A stretch of DNA of 64,000 bases from Eudorina sp. 2006-703-Eu-15 (GCA_003117195.1 BDSI01000006.1:1357534-1421533), one strand, 5' to 3'; counted from the first letter of the stretch, positions 47,201 through 59,308 are shown. Made by a program: numbers and translations. The notes: generated from the letters alone by a model not told the origin.

Positions 47201-50200
47201 AACACAGTGTCCGCCTCGTCCACCACCTACAGCTCCACCACCGCCACCAACGCCACCCCCCACATGACGGTCGGGTGCGGTCCAGTCCAGTCCAGTGGGA
47301 AACAAGGAACCGAAAGAGGCGGGCGTGAAAAGAGTGACGGGGAGGGAGGGGAGTATAACTGAAAACAAAATAACGAACCCGGAAACGGGGCAGGGAGGGA
47401 AAGAGTGGAGGAGAGGGTAAAAGGGTGGAAAGGGCCGCCAGCCGCTAGTGGACATCCCGGTTACGGATCTCGCCCGCGGAACCGGTCGCTGCGGGTCGCT
47501 GCCGTGCCTTGCGTACTTGGTCCGACCCAAAAACTTCGACCGCCCGTATAAGGGCCCCCCCCGCCCTCCCCGCCCTCCCCGCCCTATTGCCCGCCCTCAT
47601 CTCCCGTTCGCTGTTCTCCCCCCCCCCCCCTCGCCCCCTCCCAGCCGACCCCCCCACCCGGCCACCCAGACAGCCAACCCCCCAACCCCCCCACCCACCC
47701 CACCCACCAGCCAGCGTATGTCCCGATACGCCACATTGCCCTCCCTGACGTGCTGCAGGAAGCGGGTGGGGGTGGCCACAAGCACATCCAGGGGGCCGGA
47801 CAGAGCGCGGGCCTGCTGGGACATGCTGCAAGTACGGGATGTACGGGAGTACGGATGCCCGGACGAGCAAAACACAGACACACGGAGGGTTGGGGGGTTT
47901 GGGCAGGACTGGGCGGGGGTGCACTCGCGAGGCGCGTGCAGGTGGGTGGCCTGGAGCGGCTCACAAGGAGGGGGGGGGTGGTCCAGGGAGGGGGTTGGTC
48001 CAGGGAGGGGGTTGGTCCAGGGAGGGGGTTGGTCCAGGGAGGGAGTTGGTCCAGGAGGCCGCCCCATCGGCCCCCCCCGTTGCACCGTATCGGATTCGCC
48101 GCAACCCAGCAGAGAACCCTCCCGCCCCTAGAGCCTTCCAAGCCCGCCCGCTGTCCACCGGCGTCGACTGTGACGTAACCCCGACCAACCCCAGCTAGGT
48201 GAATCCCCACCCCCAGACGGGCTTCATTTCACCCCCACCCCCCCCCACTACACAACCGCACACACGCACACACACGCGCCCGCGCGCCGCCCCACCTCTT
48301 GTACGCGTTGACGCACGCGGCCCTGAACTTGGCCTTGTGACAGAGCTGCTTCGCCACCGCCGCGATCTGCTCCGTCAGCTCGCGGGTGGGGCCCAGCACC
48401 AGCACCCGCGGCCGCTTGGGCCGGGGCACGAAACCCTCCGCCTCCTCCTGCTTCAGGGCCTCGACCTGGGGGGTGTTGGTGGTGGAGGTGGGGGAGAGAG
48501 GGGCGGGGAGGGATGGGAACGGCGGGAGGCCAGGGGTTGGATGTGTGTGTGTGGGGGGGGAGAGAGGGCCGAGACAAACAGTACCGTTTCGGTACGCCGC
48601 TGAAGTCGGTGGAATCAGCACTGCGGCGCAGGACGTCCACGACGGAGTCCGCCCCTCCCTCCCCCCCACCGGGCGTGGAGGGGGGTTGCTGTGTGGGAGG
48701 GCGCCCTCTTGGCTGTCTGTCAAGTGAATGGGCGACACGGACCCCGGCCCAGCCCAGCCCACCCCACCCAGCCCCAGTCCAGCCCCCCACCCAGCCGCCC
48801 ACTCCGCTCAGGCAAGGCCCCCGTGCGACCGGACACAGCGACCCGGAACGACCCCCCGCCCCGCCCCACCCCACCCCACCCCTCGCTCTGCCGCTAAAGC
48901 CCGACTGGTCTGGTATCCGCCCGTGCATGCCCCCCCACTCTCCTCCTCTCACCCCCACTCCGACTCCCACTCGCCCACTCGCCCACTCGCCCACATCGCT
49001 GATATCTGCTGATCCCTTGCTGACCGGCCACAGCCCACAGGGCGCCCTCACACCCCTCCGGCCCCTCACTCCCCCCCCCAACCCGCCCTCGAGCCCCCAC
49101 CCCCCATCAGGGCGTCCACACACGTGTCCGGACCGACTGCCCCCGGACACACAGGTCGGGTGGTGGCTGCCATCCGGGCGGGCCGTCCGCGGAGGGCGGC
49201 CGCGGGACCCGGGGGCCCCACTCGGAGCCCCCGTGTGCCTGGCCCCGCAGGTCCGGGCCGCACGAGCAGCGGTCCAGGACGCCGAGCGGAAGGCTGAAGG
49301 CCCGGTCATCCACCGCAGCCAGCGCTGCCGGCCCCGCCCCGGCCCGGCCCAGCCCCGGCCCCGCCCCGGCCAAAACAGCGCAGCAGCCCACGAGCTGTGA
49401 GACCCGCACCAATCTGCCCCGGCCCCCCCTTGGGATCCCCGCCAGGGCTGCAGCGTGGGCCGCAGCCCTGTCTGCCCTGATCCCTGACTGCCCTCTATCC
49501 CTACCCGCCTGCCCGCCTGCCAGTCAGCCAGTCCCTCCCCCCTCCCTGCCGCCAGCCCTGTCCATCCTCTCTCACCAGAGGCAGCAAGTACGCCAGGGTC
49601 TTCCCGCTGCCGGTGTGCGAGGCGAGGAAGTAGTTCCCCGGCTGCTGCATCAGCGCGGGGATGGCCATCGACTGCGGGGAAGGGAAGAAGCGGAAAGGGG
49701 GTGCGGGGCGGGGATTGCGGGGGGAAAGAGCGGGGCGGAAAAGGGAGGGAGGGGTCAGAAAGGGGGGGAGGCGGCCGGCGGCCACAACCACAGCAACGTA
49801 GTGGCGCTCGAGACCCCGAGCACAGCGCGCTGGATGGAGCACGCAGCGCGTGCCCGCGCCCTTCGAATGCGCTTCCTTCCTGAGGTCAGTTCCCATCCGT
49901 GCAGGTCATTCATACTCGTGACCCGACTCGGCTCCCGACTACTTGCGGGCAGAATACACTGCACGGCCGGCGCTTCGAATGATTCACCCACATTGACAAG
50001 TTTTGTGTTATCGTCTTGTCGACGTGTTTTGCGTTACCGACGTGTATCAGCGCAGAGGATTAATCGTGGGGTGGTGGCCTGCGATGAGGGTGGGTGCGGT
50101 GGGTGGCGGTGGGTGCGGTGGGTGCGGTGGGTGGCGGTGGGTGCCGCACCTGGATGTCGGTGGGCTGGGAGATGTTCATCTCCTGCAGCGCGGTCACCAG

Positions 50201-50512
50201 CGGCGCATGCAGCCCCAGCTGCTCGAAGCTCCGTGAGGAGGAGGGCGCTGCGGTGGGGGTGTCGCTGCCGCGGGAGACGTTGACGACGGTCAGCTGCGGC
50301 GCCGAGAGGGTGCGGTAGGGGGAGGCCAGCGGCTGGAAGAGGGGCGCCCGCAGGACGACCGGCCGAGAGCTGAGCGCCGAAGTGGGTCGTGTCGCTGCTG
50401 CGCCGCCCGGGACGGCGACGACATGGCGATTGCCGATGAGGAACATCATGGGTGCGGCGCGGCACCGATGGGGCAGGAGACTCTGTACCGCCGCCCGCAG
50501 GGCCTGCTGCAT
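44214..50512 (-). CDS. RH39: DEAD-box RNA helicase, RH39 type, probably organellar
   Basis: An ATP-dependent RNA helicase; the plant homologue RH39 works in chloroplast 23S rRNA maturation. Nine exons close to 604 aa (5' to 3'): 50512-50150, 49671-49576, 48465-48296, 47825-47708, 47226-47050, 46507-46271, 45692-45506, 45087-44963 and 44555-44214. The first ~95 residues are Arg/Ala/Pro-rich and transit-like. Motifs are: Q-motif region FEQLGL...ISQPTDIQ, Walker [10 protein letters not shown] (138-146), [21 protein letters not shown] (252-255), SAT (286-288), [15 protein letters not shown] and [10 protein letters not shown] (438 on). RH39-like features are VVDEADTVF and TSTLHRAV. The C-terminal exon is basic and Gly/Arg-rich. 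Intron 7 has a GC donor. The gene is head-to-head with the PDI gene. Confidence 0.9.
45801..46070. repeat. GGGTC pentanucleotide array, 54 units, in a helicase intron
   Basis: 270 bp of uninterrupted 5-bp periodicity. All units are GGGTC except GGGTG at 45856, 45911, 45936, 46011 and the last at 46066. It lies in the intron between exons 46507-46271 and 45692-45506. The G-rich strand is the plus strand, so the helicase transcript carries the C-rich version. Confidence 0.95.
47979..48055. repeat. 17-bp repeat, about 4.5 copies, in a helicase intron
   Basis: The unit GGTCCAGGGAGGGGGTT is repeated in the intron between exons 48465-48296 and 47825-47708. The last copy has one substitution. Confidence 0.85.
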
Positions 50513-50949
50513 CGCGGGCGGCTTGAGCTCAGCTATCTATCCAATACAGTCAAGTGCTTAAGCTTTTGCGTATACCTATTTATGGTATGGTGCTTAATTA
50601 TCGCAGTGTTGTGACACCTATGCCGCGCCTTGCTTGCTGAAATGGGAACAGACCAGCCGTTTCGGGGCTCTCTTTTCCTTCGGTTTCAATCTGATTTAAT
50701 AATTGTATAATATCATGAAACAACAAAGAACTTTTGTCGTCGTCTAGAATTTCCCCGAAGAAGGCCAGCGGACGTCGGGCCCATATGTCCTGTACAACAT
50801 TTTGGAAGCTTGGAAGCGCGGTATATTTTTACTGCAAGTTGCCATTCGGTTAGGCTATTGGCTATTATTGATTTTTGAGGGCGGCGTTGCCTGCGTTGAA
50901 CACCGTTTGGTTTTCGTTTCAGGCGACGTGTCCCAGCTCCGATCTGACC
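50513..50949. promoter_or_regulatory. shared divergent promoter region of helicase and PDI genes
   Basis: 437 bp between two start codons pointing away from each other. The middle is distinctly AT-rich (about 50540-50900) compared with the genes. No unambiguous TATA box or known element can be named. It must contain both 5' UTRs and core promoters unless there are upstream non-coding exons. Confidence 0.5.
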
Positions 50950-53196
50950 ATGCGGGTCGCGTTTCTATGTGTCGCCCTTCTGGGCGCGGTTGCGTTGGCA
51001 ACTGCTTCGGATGACCCTACCATTTCGCTGCCAGGCGTCCTTGATCTGAGTAAGTTCAGCCTCGACAGGATTTCACGCAAGTGGCAGGGCAGCAGCGCCT
51101 TTGGTGATCAAAGATAAAAGCACCGTGTGTGGATATCAGATCTTGCTCGTTTCTTGCATGCACAACTGTTTCGGGCCTTTAGTGAAGATACTTCCTTGGT
51201 CACCCGCGCGCGTTTCCGCGTTCGTTCCTCCCTCCTGCAGCTCCCGACACGTTCGACAAGTTTGTTAACGGCGCAAAGCATGCCATCGTCGAGTTCTACG
51301 CCGTGAGTTCGGTTGCTGGGTACGAAGCTTCGTCAACGTGCTTTCTGCTGTCGCTGTGTCGCCAAGCCTTCCACACGCGCCGCACCCACGCTTTTTTGCG
51401 TTGACTCGCATCCCTGCAGCCGTGGTGTGGCCACTGCAAGCGTATGGTTCCCGAGTATAAGAAGCTGGGTGAGCTCGTTGCTGCCGACCCCAAGCTGAAG
51501 AACCGTGTGGTCATCGCCAAGGTAAGCCCGAAACTATCCATAATCACCCCCGGGGTTCGGGGGATGGCACCGACAGGTTCTGGTGTGGTACGGACCAGCA
51601 AGTCGCCGGCCTATTGCCTCCCTCGATTTTACTCCCGAGCTGGTTTTCGGTTCTCTTGAACCCTTGTGGCGGTGTTGCGCCTCGCAGGTCAACGCCGACG
51701 CCCACCGCTCGGTTGGCGAGAAGTTCGATGTCCGCGGCTTCCCAACCAGTAAGTGATCTCCAACGGGTTTTTCCTTAAGATCATTGACACGCGAAGACCT
51801 GGCACGACAGCGCTCTTCCCTGACGGTGCAATGGTGAAGGCAGGAGCAGGGGTGGGAGGTGGCTGAACCGTGGCCGTTGCCTGTGGTTTTGACTGCCTGT
51901 CCTTACCCCTCCCCACAGTCAAGTACTTCGCCGCCGGCAAGCCCGTCACCAAGGACACTGCCCAGGAGTAAGTCTTTGGCAAGCGGACTTGACACATTAG
52001 TAGGGTCCCCGCCTAAATGCGGTCAGGAAGTGGGTCCCAGGGCGCGAGGGTCTGCACAACACACTGGGTCGATTCAGGCTTGAAGGTAGACGTGGTGACG
52101 CGCTGCACCCCATGTGGTGCGTAGAAAACGTGCGAACGGGTCGCGACGAAGGGCCGAAAGATGCGCCTCCCCTTCGTCATCGCTGACGGCCCCACAACTA
52201 ATCCTGCTTGTGTTGATGACTGTTCGCAGCTACCAGGCCGCGCGCACTGCCACTGCCTTCCTGGACTTCCTGAAGGAGAAGCTGGCTGCGGACCAGGTAA
52301 GGAGGTCAAGAAGGGAGGGGCCTCGGGGCCGGCCGTGGGGTGGGGTGGGGCACGGTGGCTGCTGCTGCTCGAGGCGTGCTGTGGCCCTTGAAATGGGCTT
52401 ACGGATTCAAGGAGGGAGGAAAGATCTCCCAAGAGCTAGCTGCACGTGAAACGGTTTTCTGACAGGTATGTAATTCACTGTAGCTATGCAATGAGTCGGC
52501 GCGTCCTGCATGGCCCCCTACCAACACACCCACCAGGGCTTCGCCCGCGTGGAGGTCCTGGACCCGATCGCCAAGAAGTTCGCCGAGGCGGAGGACAAGG
52601 CGGCCGTCATTGCCGAGGCGGAGGCGGCTGCCGCCACCCTCGAGGAGGAGGACGCCAAGGCCAACGCCGCCCACTACATCAAGTTCATGCAGAAGGCTGT
52701 CGAGAAGGCAAGTCGCGTGACGGCTGAGCAACCTCGCCAGGTCACAACGGGGGTAACATTAGTGTGACAACTTCGCTGCCGTGACCTGTGGTGCACCTCA
52801 CTTGCGTGGTGGCCGTGTGGATGGGGCTGTACAAGTCGAGGTGTAGCCCGCTGCCCCATATGTCGAGCTGCTGCCCTGCTGTCTGGTGGCAAGCTAGCTG
52901 TTCGAGGCCGGTCGGCGGATACGTTCTTGCACACATGGAAGTTCCGTCTTGTCTGGGCATCTTGAGTCGTCAGTGGTCTGAGCTGGACCAGAGCGTAGAA
53001 TGTTTCGTTGGGCGGAAACGGTTCCTAAACTTTCGCTCCCTTGTCCGGCCGCCATCGCCAGGGTGTCGGCTACCTGTCCAAGGAAAAGGCTCGCCTGGAG
53101 AAGATGCTGGCGGGCGGCAACGTGGCCGCCTCCAAGGTCGACGAGATGAGCCGCAAGTCGTCCGTCCTGGGCGCCTTCCTGGAGGAGGACGAGTAG
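50950..53196 (+). CDS. protein disulfide isomerase with one thioredoxin domain and ERp29-like C-terminus
   Basis: Forms and rearranges disulfides in proteins entering the secretory pathway. Eight exons close in frame to 248 aa: 50950-51049, 51241-51302, 51420-51521, 51688-51748, 51919-51967, 52230-52296, 52537-52707 and 53062-53196. Residues 1-19 are a signal peptide ([17 protein letters not shown]). The thioredoxin domain has the active site [12 protein letters not shown], split by the intron after the codon for A, then [18 protein letters not shown] and a short insert. An all-helical, charged C-terminal half ([31 protein letters not shown]) resembles the ERp29 C-terminal domain of plant PDIL2-type proteins. 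Unlike plant PDIL2 proteins it has only one thioredoxin domain. The C-terminus is EEDE, not KDEL or HDEL. Intron 7 appears to use a GC donor (AAG|GCAAGT). Confidence 0.92.
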
Positions 53197-54712
53197 GCGT
53201 CCACGCCCCTTTATTTCCCTCAAGGACTGGATTGTGATTGCAGCCCCGCAGCAGCCCCGCTGTCGGTTGGAGCAAATCGAGGATGCACTGCCGGCTTGGT
53301 GCGGAATCTAGCGACGTCGGGGGGGTGGCCAGCGTGCGGCGTGCGAATGGCGTTTCGGTGGTCCGCAGCGCGAACCAGCTCCATCGGTTATTCTGTCTGT
53401 CGGTCGGCCTGTTGGGTTCTCACGAGGTGTCCGCAGCGGCGAGGAGATGGCGGGTGTCGCGACACGCGGGTGCCGCCGCTGTCGGGGAGTTCCCTGATGC
53501 GCTCCAGCACTCGCGCTAACGCGGGTTCAGTCACTCGGAGTCAGTCGATTTGGGTTGGAGAGTTGAGCCCCGCTTAGGGTTAAGTGACAGCGCCGAGCAA
53601 GCCCGCGGAGTGGACTGCGAGAGGTGTGACGTGCTGCGCGCTCCGACGAGCGCAGCGTGTGCTTGTTTTTGGGGGTGGTGACGTGCAGGATGGAGGACGT
53701 ATACCGCACCGCTAAGGGGCTCTGCGCTGCTGTCCAGTCGGCGGACCGACCTGGTCTGCCGGGTAGACACTCGTCCATTCCTTTAAGGGGGTGGGTGTTC
53801 GCCGCTGGTGGTCTCCACGGCGGGTTTTTACATGGCACGACGATGCCAGCGATTACGGGATGAAGGTTTCAGTCCGCGAATTCCCTTCTTGTTGAAAAGA
53901 AAAATTCGAGAAACATGGAGCAGAGCTCTGACATGAAGTGGTACCCGGGGCTGGGGACTGTGACCGGCAACCCACGGGCCAGCAGCAGCATCAGGCCCCG
54001 TCGTTCCAGCAGCACAGGCACTAGGGCGCCGCTTCCTCGTCTCACGGCTCATTCCTCTGAACACCACATGTGCAGTGCATGAGAATGACAGCCAGGCCCG
54101 TGGCCGTACAGGACTGACACGACCTGCATATCAGAGGGCACTGGGCGGAGGCATGCGCCAACACAACAACACACCCAACCAACTGTGAATGCACTAAGCG
54201 GAGACTCTTCTGCCGGCAACAGCAGTCCGCCCCACCCAACAACGCAGCTGGACTTCCTTCAATCCTTTGCAACCCGGCTCAATCCGAAACGACAATCATT
54301 CTCCAAACGACAACAGGAAAGGGTTCCAGAGGTGCCCGTCATACGGACTGCGCGGAGGCGCCTGTCGTACGGCCTGCACGCACTACATCGTAAGTTCGGG
54401 CCCGGCACCGGGTCCCGGCCGTCGCGCCTACCCGGCAGCTGTCATGAAAGACAGCGAAACCGCGAAAGAGCAACTAACCGATAACCGCCGATGATGACCC
54501 GGCAGACCTCACCCCCTCCGGCACCCCCAACACAAGTACACAACCCGGTGGCTGGGCCCCCATCTCAGCGGGCGGGACCTCTTGGGCCTCCACTACCCCC
54601 CCTGGTGCCCTAGGCCGCACGACCCATGTGCAAATTGACAGTGGCGGTCGGTGTCTACAGCGTGCAGCCCTCAGGCCCGCCAGCTTGCGGCTCACGGCTC
54701 GCGGCTCGCGGC
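53197..54712. other. convergent intergenic region
   Basis: This lies between the PDI stop and the stop of the minus-strand zinc-finger gene, so it holds both 3' UTRs. No TGTAA was found close to the PDI stop. Only short, unsupported ORFs occur, and nothing else was recognised. Confidence 0.5.
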
Positions 54713-57700
54713 TCAGGTGGAGACGGGTTCCTTCTGGGAGTGGGAGCGCTGCCGCGTCTGCGGCGACCTGGGCGGCTGCATCGAGTGCGCCTTGGCCAGC
54801 TGCCTGGGTGAAGACCGGGGGGCGGGCAGCGACGGGGACTTCTGCATCGGCTGCTGCTGGGGCGGCGCCTGCTGCTGCTGCTGCTGCTGCTGCTGCGGCG
54901 GCGGCGGCGGCGGCGGCTCCTGTTGGTGTTGGTGTTGCTGCTGATGCTGATGCTGCGCCTGCCGCCGCGTTGTGTGCGATCGCGGCGATGGAGGCTGCTG
55001 CTGCTGGTCCTGAGACGGCGGCTGCGGATGCGGAGGCAGCGGAGGCTGCGGAGGCTGCGGCTGGGGCTGGGGCTGGGGCTGTTGCGGAGACACCGCTGCG
55101 TTTTTCAGTCTGTGTGGGGACGCCTCTGGGGGCGGTGGCGGCGCCGCCGACGCCGCCATGGCGGCGTCCGGCGCCTTGGAGGCCGACACGGGCGGGGGCG
55201 CCGCCGGCGCCGCCGCTGCAGCTGCCTCCGCTCCCGCCGCGCCCTTCGCGGGCCCTGCCTCGCCGCCTTGCTGCATGCTGGCCCCCTCCTCCCCCTCCTC
55301 CCCCTCCGTCGTGTCCACCATGACCACGTCCTGACTCTCGTCCTCAACCGTCACGACCTCAGCCCCACCCCGGCCACCACCTGCGCCCCCGGTCGCTGCG
55401 GAGGGACCCGCACCGGGTGCGCCCGCCGCCGCCCCCAGCCCGCCGCCGCCACTGCCGCCACCACCGCCACCACCACCACCATCACCACCACCACCACCAC
55501 CACCACCACCACCAGCCCCCTTATTGGGGCTCCCGCCGGTGACCGTAGCCTGCTGCTGCTGCTGCAGCTGCTGCTGGGTGTCGTCTCTCTGATGGTCGCT
55601 GGTCGCCATCCGGCGGGTGGTGGGGTTCCGGGGGGGTTGCTCCGCGCCCGCCAGCCCCCCCTCCTCCCGGGTCCGCTTGGTGCCGTTCCCCCCCTTGACC
55701 GCCGGCTGCTGCCCCTCCGCCCTCCCCGGCCCCTCCTGCGGCGTCTGCCCGACGCCGGGCCGCGCCGCCGCTGCCGCTGCCGCCGCTTTGGGCGCAGACC
55801 CCTCCCCAGCATCTCCTCCGGGTGCCGCCACCGGTTCCTCGTCCTCCCCGTCCTCCTCCACCTCCTTCTCCTTCTTCACTGTCGCGCCGGCCTTCGCTGC
55901 CGCCGCCTGTCGGTCTGGCAGCCCCTGCGCCTCCGCCTCCGGACCCCCCGTCCCACCCGCTTCGTCCAAGGGTGTCTGCTGAGCCCCGCCAGCGGCTGCA
56001 ATGCCAGCGCCCCCGTGTCCGCCGCGGCCGGCGCCGCCAGCGCCCGCCCTGGTCCCCCGTCGACCTCCTGCCACTGCGGCTCCCCGACCCACGGGCCTGT
56101 TGGACCCCGTCGTCGTCGTCGTCGCCACCCGGCTGCTGCGGCGGCGGCCGGCCTCCGCCGGTGCCACCTCCATCGCCTCCACCGCAGGCTCCGCCTCCGC
56201 CTCCGCCACGGCGGCGGCGGCGGCACCGGCGGCGGCCGCGGCCTCGTCCGCCTCCAGTCGATGCTCCTGGTCCCCTCCCTCCACGTCATCGTGCTCGTCC
56301 CGCTTCACACCCGTCGCGCCCGGCGGGCCCCCTGTTGCCTTGGCGGCCTCCGCAGCCTCCGCGGTCCCGGCCGCATCTCCGCTGCCGCTGGGCGGCTTGC
56401 CGCCCTTCCGCCGCCCTCCGCCCGCCTGCCGGGCGCGCCCTGCGCCGCTGCCGCCCGCCGCCGCCTTGGTCCGACCCGCGGCGGCCGTCCGCCGGCCCCG
56501 CTGCTGCTGCTCCCCCGCCTGCGCACCCGAGAGACCGTGGTACAGGAAGTGGGGAATCCAAGTCAGGAACTGCCCGTGTCGGATATCTCAAGGATGCTGC
56601 CCCGTGCCGTACGGTACGGTCATAGTACGGACCTCCTGGTTTGGATCTTGTCCCGCGTAGGCCCGCCCCCACCTCGCCCCGCGCCGTCCCACTCGCCGCC
56701 CTACCGCTGGGAAGAAAGCTGCTAACCAGACCCCCTTCCCCTTCCAGGAATCCTCCCAGATCACATCAGCGCCCCAACCCACATTCGCTGGCGGCTCCTC
56801 CTTCTCCTCCTGCTCCTCCTCCTCCTCCTCCTTCTGCTCCTCCACCGCCTCCTCCTCCTCCCCCTCCAGCAACTGCCTGAACCTGCTCCGAACCACCTCC
56901 TGGTCCTCGGGCCGCATCTTCTTGAGGCCGGGCAGCCGCTCCAGGGAGGAGTGCGCCTTGACCACATTGACCGCCACCCGCTCCGAAACACAGCCGGGGA
57001 CGTGCCTGCGTGCGTAGAGAAAACGAGGGGGTGTATGCAGGACACAGGACATTGGTGGACGTGGGTAGTAGGGGTAAAACGAAAACGGCCCAGACACGGG
57101 CTGGCGGATGGGTGGGTGGCTGTCGATCCACAGACGGAGGAGGCGCCGGAGTTAGGAGCGACGCCGTTTCGCATCTCAGCACATCCGGACGCCCAGGCCA
57201 AAAGCCGCTTAGAGGCTCTCTTAGAGGCAGCGCGCATGTCGTTGTGGGGTCCACCCACCCACCCACCCGCCCACCCACCCATTCACCCACCCACCCACCT
57301 GCTGTGGGGTGGTCCCTTGGGCGGGTGGACACTCAACTGGACCTCGCCCTGACCGATGGGCTTGAGGCAGTCTGTGGACGTCAAACCCCCGACAGAAAAA
57401 GAGAGATTTGGGCATTAAAGGGAGGAGAAACTTACAGAAAATGAATTCCGGCGGAATTGCAAGATCAATGCAATGGTGTTCAGCAGCCGCATGCTGCAGA
57501 GGGAGGAGAGCGCGAGGGTGGGCCAGGCGACGAAGATAGGACGGCCGTCGGACGACCGACCCATGGGTCGGTCAGTCAATGGGCTTCCCTCGCGGCTCAC
57601 CGGCCGCGGCTGCGCGCGGGCCGCGCCGCTGCGGCCGACCCCTTTATAACCACCTTTGGTTGATGCCAACCACCATCTCGGCTGCCGAGGCATTCCGGGG

Positions 57701-57843
57701 GCTTCTGCGCCTTTGCGCCTTTCAAACGATGTGAAGCAAGTCCCCTTTCCCCCCTTTTTTCATATCACGCCCAACCGCAAGGCGTTCGCACCTAGGCATT
57801 TCGCCTTGCCGCTCTCAGCATACTCCACAGAATATTTCGGCAT
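54713..57843 (-). CDS. PARP-type zinc-finger protein with long low-complexity tail
   Basis: Four exons close in frame to 743 aa (5' to 3'): 57843-57792, 57371-57299, 57005-56705 and 56518-54713. The start gives MPKYSVEYAESGKAKCLDC, the classic opening of a PARP/ligase III-type zinc finger, followed by KPIGQGEVQLSV and, after the finger, LPGLKKMRPEDQEVVRSRF, the usual end of the domain. Likely ligands are C16, C19, H43 and C47. The spacing is shorter than the family norm (23 residues before His, and H-x3-C instead of H-x2-C), so a small exon may have been missed in the second intron. The rest is Glu-rich, then Ala/Gly/Pro/Gln-rich, with two basic SSRV/TRRMATSDH-like patches, poly-Gly and poly-Gln. 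No PARP catalytic domain is present. A nuclear DNA-end- or nick-binding role is inference from the finger alone. Confidence 0.75.
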
Positions 57844-58391
57844 GGCGCTTGCAACCGCCGCTGCAGGGCGGCCAAAGGACGGTGACGAGGCTACCGGCCA
57901 AGCAACGGGTTGGGTCCCGCTGTTGCTGTCGCGCCCGAGCTCCCGTCAGCCCTTGAAGGAAATTTACCGTACTCTGGGAACGGAAAGGAAAGGCTGGCTC
58001 GGAGGCCGAGGTGATATCAGCGCGCCCTAACGCAAGGAGCGAAGAACTCGGTGCCCGTTGGGCTAGGTTTTGCGCGGCATCGAAATTGTTTTAGCGTAAA
58101 ATGAGTTTCGATTTGGGTTTCGTGTTGTATAAGTTGGGAATCGTTTATACGGGCGACAAGGATCTGGGTCCATGCCGGTCCATGCCGCACAAGACAGGCC
58201 CACCTCTCCGGTCCCAGCACGGCCAGCAACACCCCTTGTTCTGCATGCTGTAGAATGAAAGTTACACAGCGGACCTCACCAAGGAAGAGGGAAGGGGCCC
58301 CACACAAAAGGAACATCGGCACCCACCGACTGGGGAAACCACCCAACGGGGGGCTCCGCCCGTCACAGCGCGACAAGGCATGCCCGACAAT

Positions 58392-58421
58392 CGGGACTCG
58401 GGTCCACCTTGTAACGGTTAC
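58392..58421 (+). repeat. inverted-repeat arm, left
   Basis: CGGGACTCGGGTCCACCTTG followed by TAACGGTTAC. Its near-complement lies at 59278-59308. The inner GTAACGGTTAC is itself almost palindromic. Confidence 0.6.
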
Positions 58422-58814
58422 GTTACTATTCCCGTCAGTCACAGCGCAACAAAGTGCTGCACAGATTCAATGAAGAGGGACTGAAATCTCCCAAACCAAC
58501 CAACCACCCATACAGGCCGACGCACGCAGCAGCGGGGCAGCTGCACCACCACGGGGGGTCGAGAGGTCGCGGTTCGCTGACGCTTTGCAGAGTCGCTCCC
58601 GCGACGGCGAAGGGCCCCACAACCCCGGGGGGGGGCGCACCCAAATGCGGCGGATGATAAGGCCCAACTCGAGACAGGGGGACCTTGACCATACGCCATA
58701 CCGGCGCCAGGCGCAGTCATACACCCACCGGGTTGTTTCTCTGGCAACGCACGCCGCCGTCAGCGGCCCTCCACCAACTGCAGCCCACCCAGCCCACACA
58801 TCTGAGGGCGGGGT

Positions 58815-58890
58815 GCAGGGTGTGTGTGTGTTTAACAAGAAGCAGGGTGTGTGTGTGTTTAACAAGAAGCAGGGTGTGTGTGTGTGTTCC
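58815..58890 (+). repeat. 27-bp GT-rich tandem repeat, about 2.7 copies
   Basis: The unit GCAGGGTGTGTGTGTG plus TTTAACAAGAA is repeated. It lies inside the interval bounded by the inverted-repeat arms. Confidence 0.8.
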
Positions 58891-59277
58891 AGTGCACCTG
58901 TGGAGCAAGCCTGTATGTCCGGTGCGCCACGGTGGCGCGGTTTCATTTGTTTGCAATGTGTGGTGAGAGGAGGGCTGCGGCTGTCACCGACGACCCGCGG
59001 GGTCCACTGAAAAACAACATTGATGCTAATGCCTGACCCAGCGAACGCTTCCGTGATTGCTTGAAGGCACATCCGCGGTTGGAAATAATAAGGAATGGAA
59101 ATTCTAAGGAAGGACAGCCCCCCACATGGAGGGCTGCATGCCCAGGGCCCCCGGCCCCCCGGCTCCGCCTGGAGGAACCCCGGCGCCGGGTCTCGGGTCA
59201 GCGCAGCACGAAGACGGAGACGGACGCAGCAACCGGCTCCCGAGTCCGACCCGCATGCAGCCAGTAAGTTGATGAGT

Positions 59278-59308
59278 GTAACCGTTACAAGGCGGACCCG
59301 TAGTCCCA
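59278..59308 (-). repeat. inverted-repeat arm, right
   Basis: Read on the minus strand: GGGACTACGGGTCCGCCTTG then TAACGGTTAC, matching the left arm at 58392 with two or three differences. Confidence 0.6.

Noticed and set aside
54923..56725. 600-codon plus-strand ORF
   Set aside because: It is the antisense of the low-complexity last exon of the zinc-finger gene; Arg/Pro/Leu-rich and without homology.
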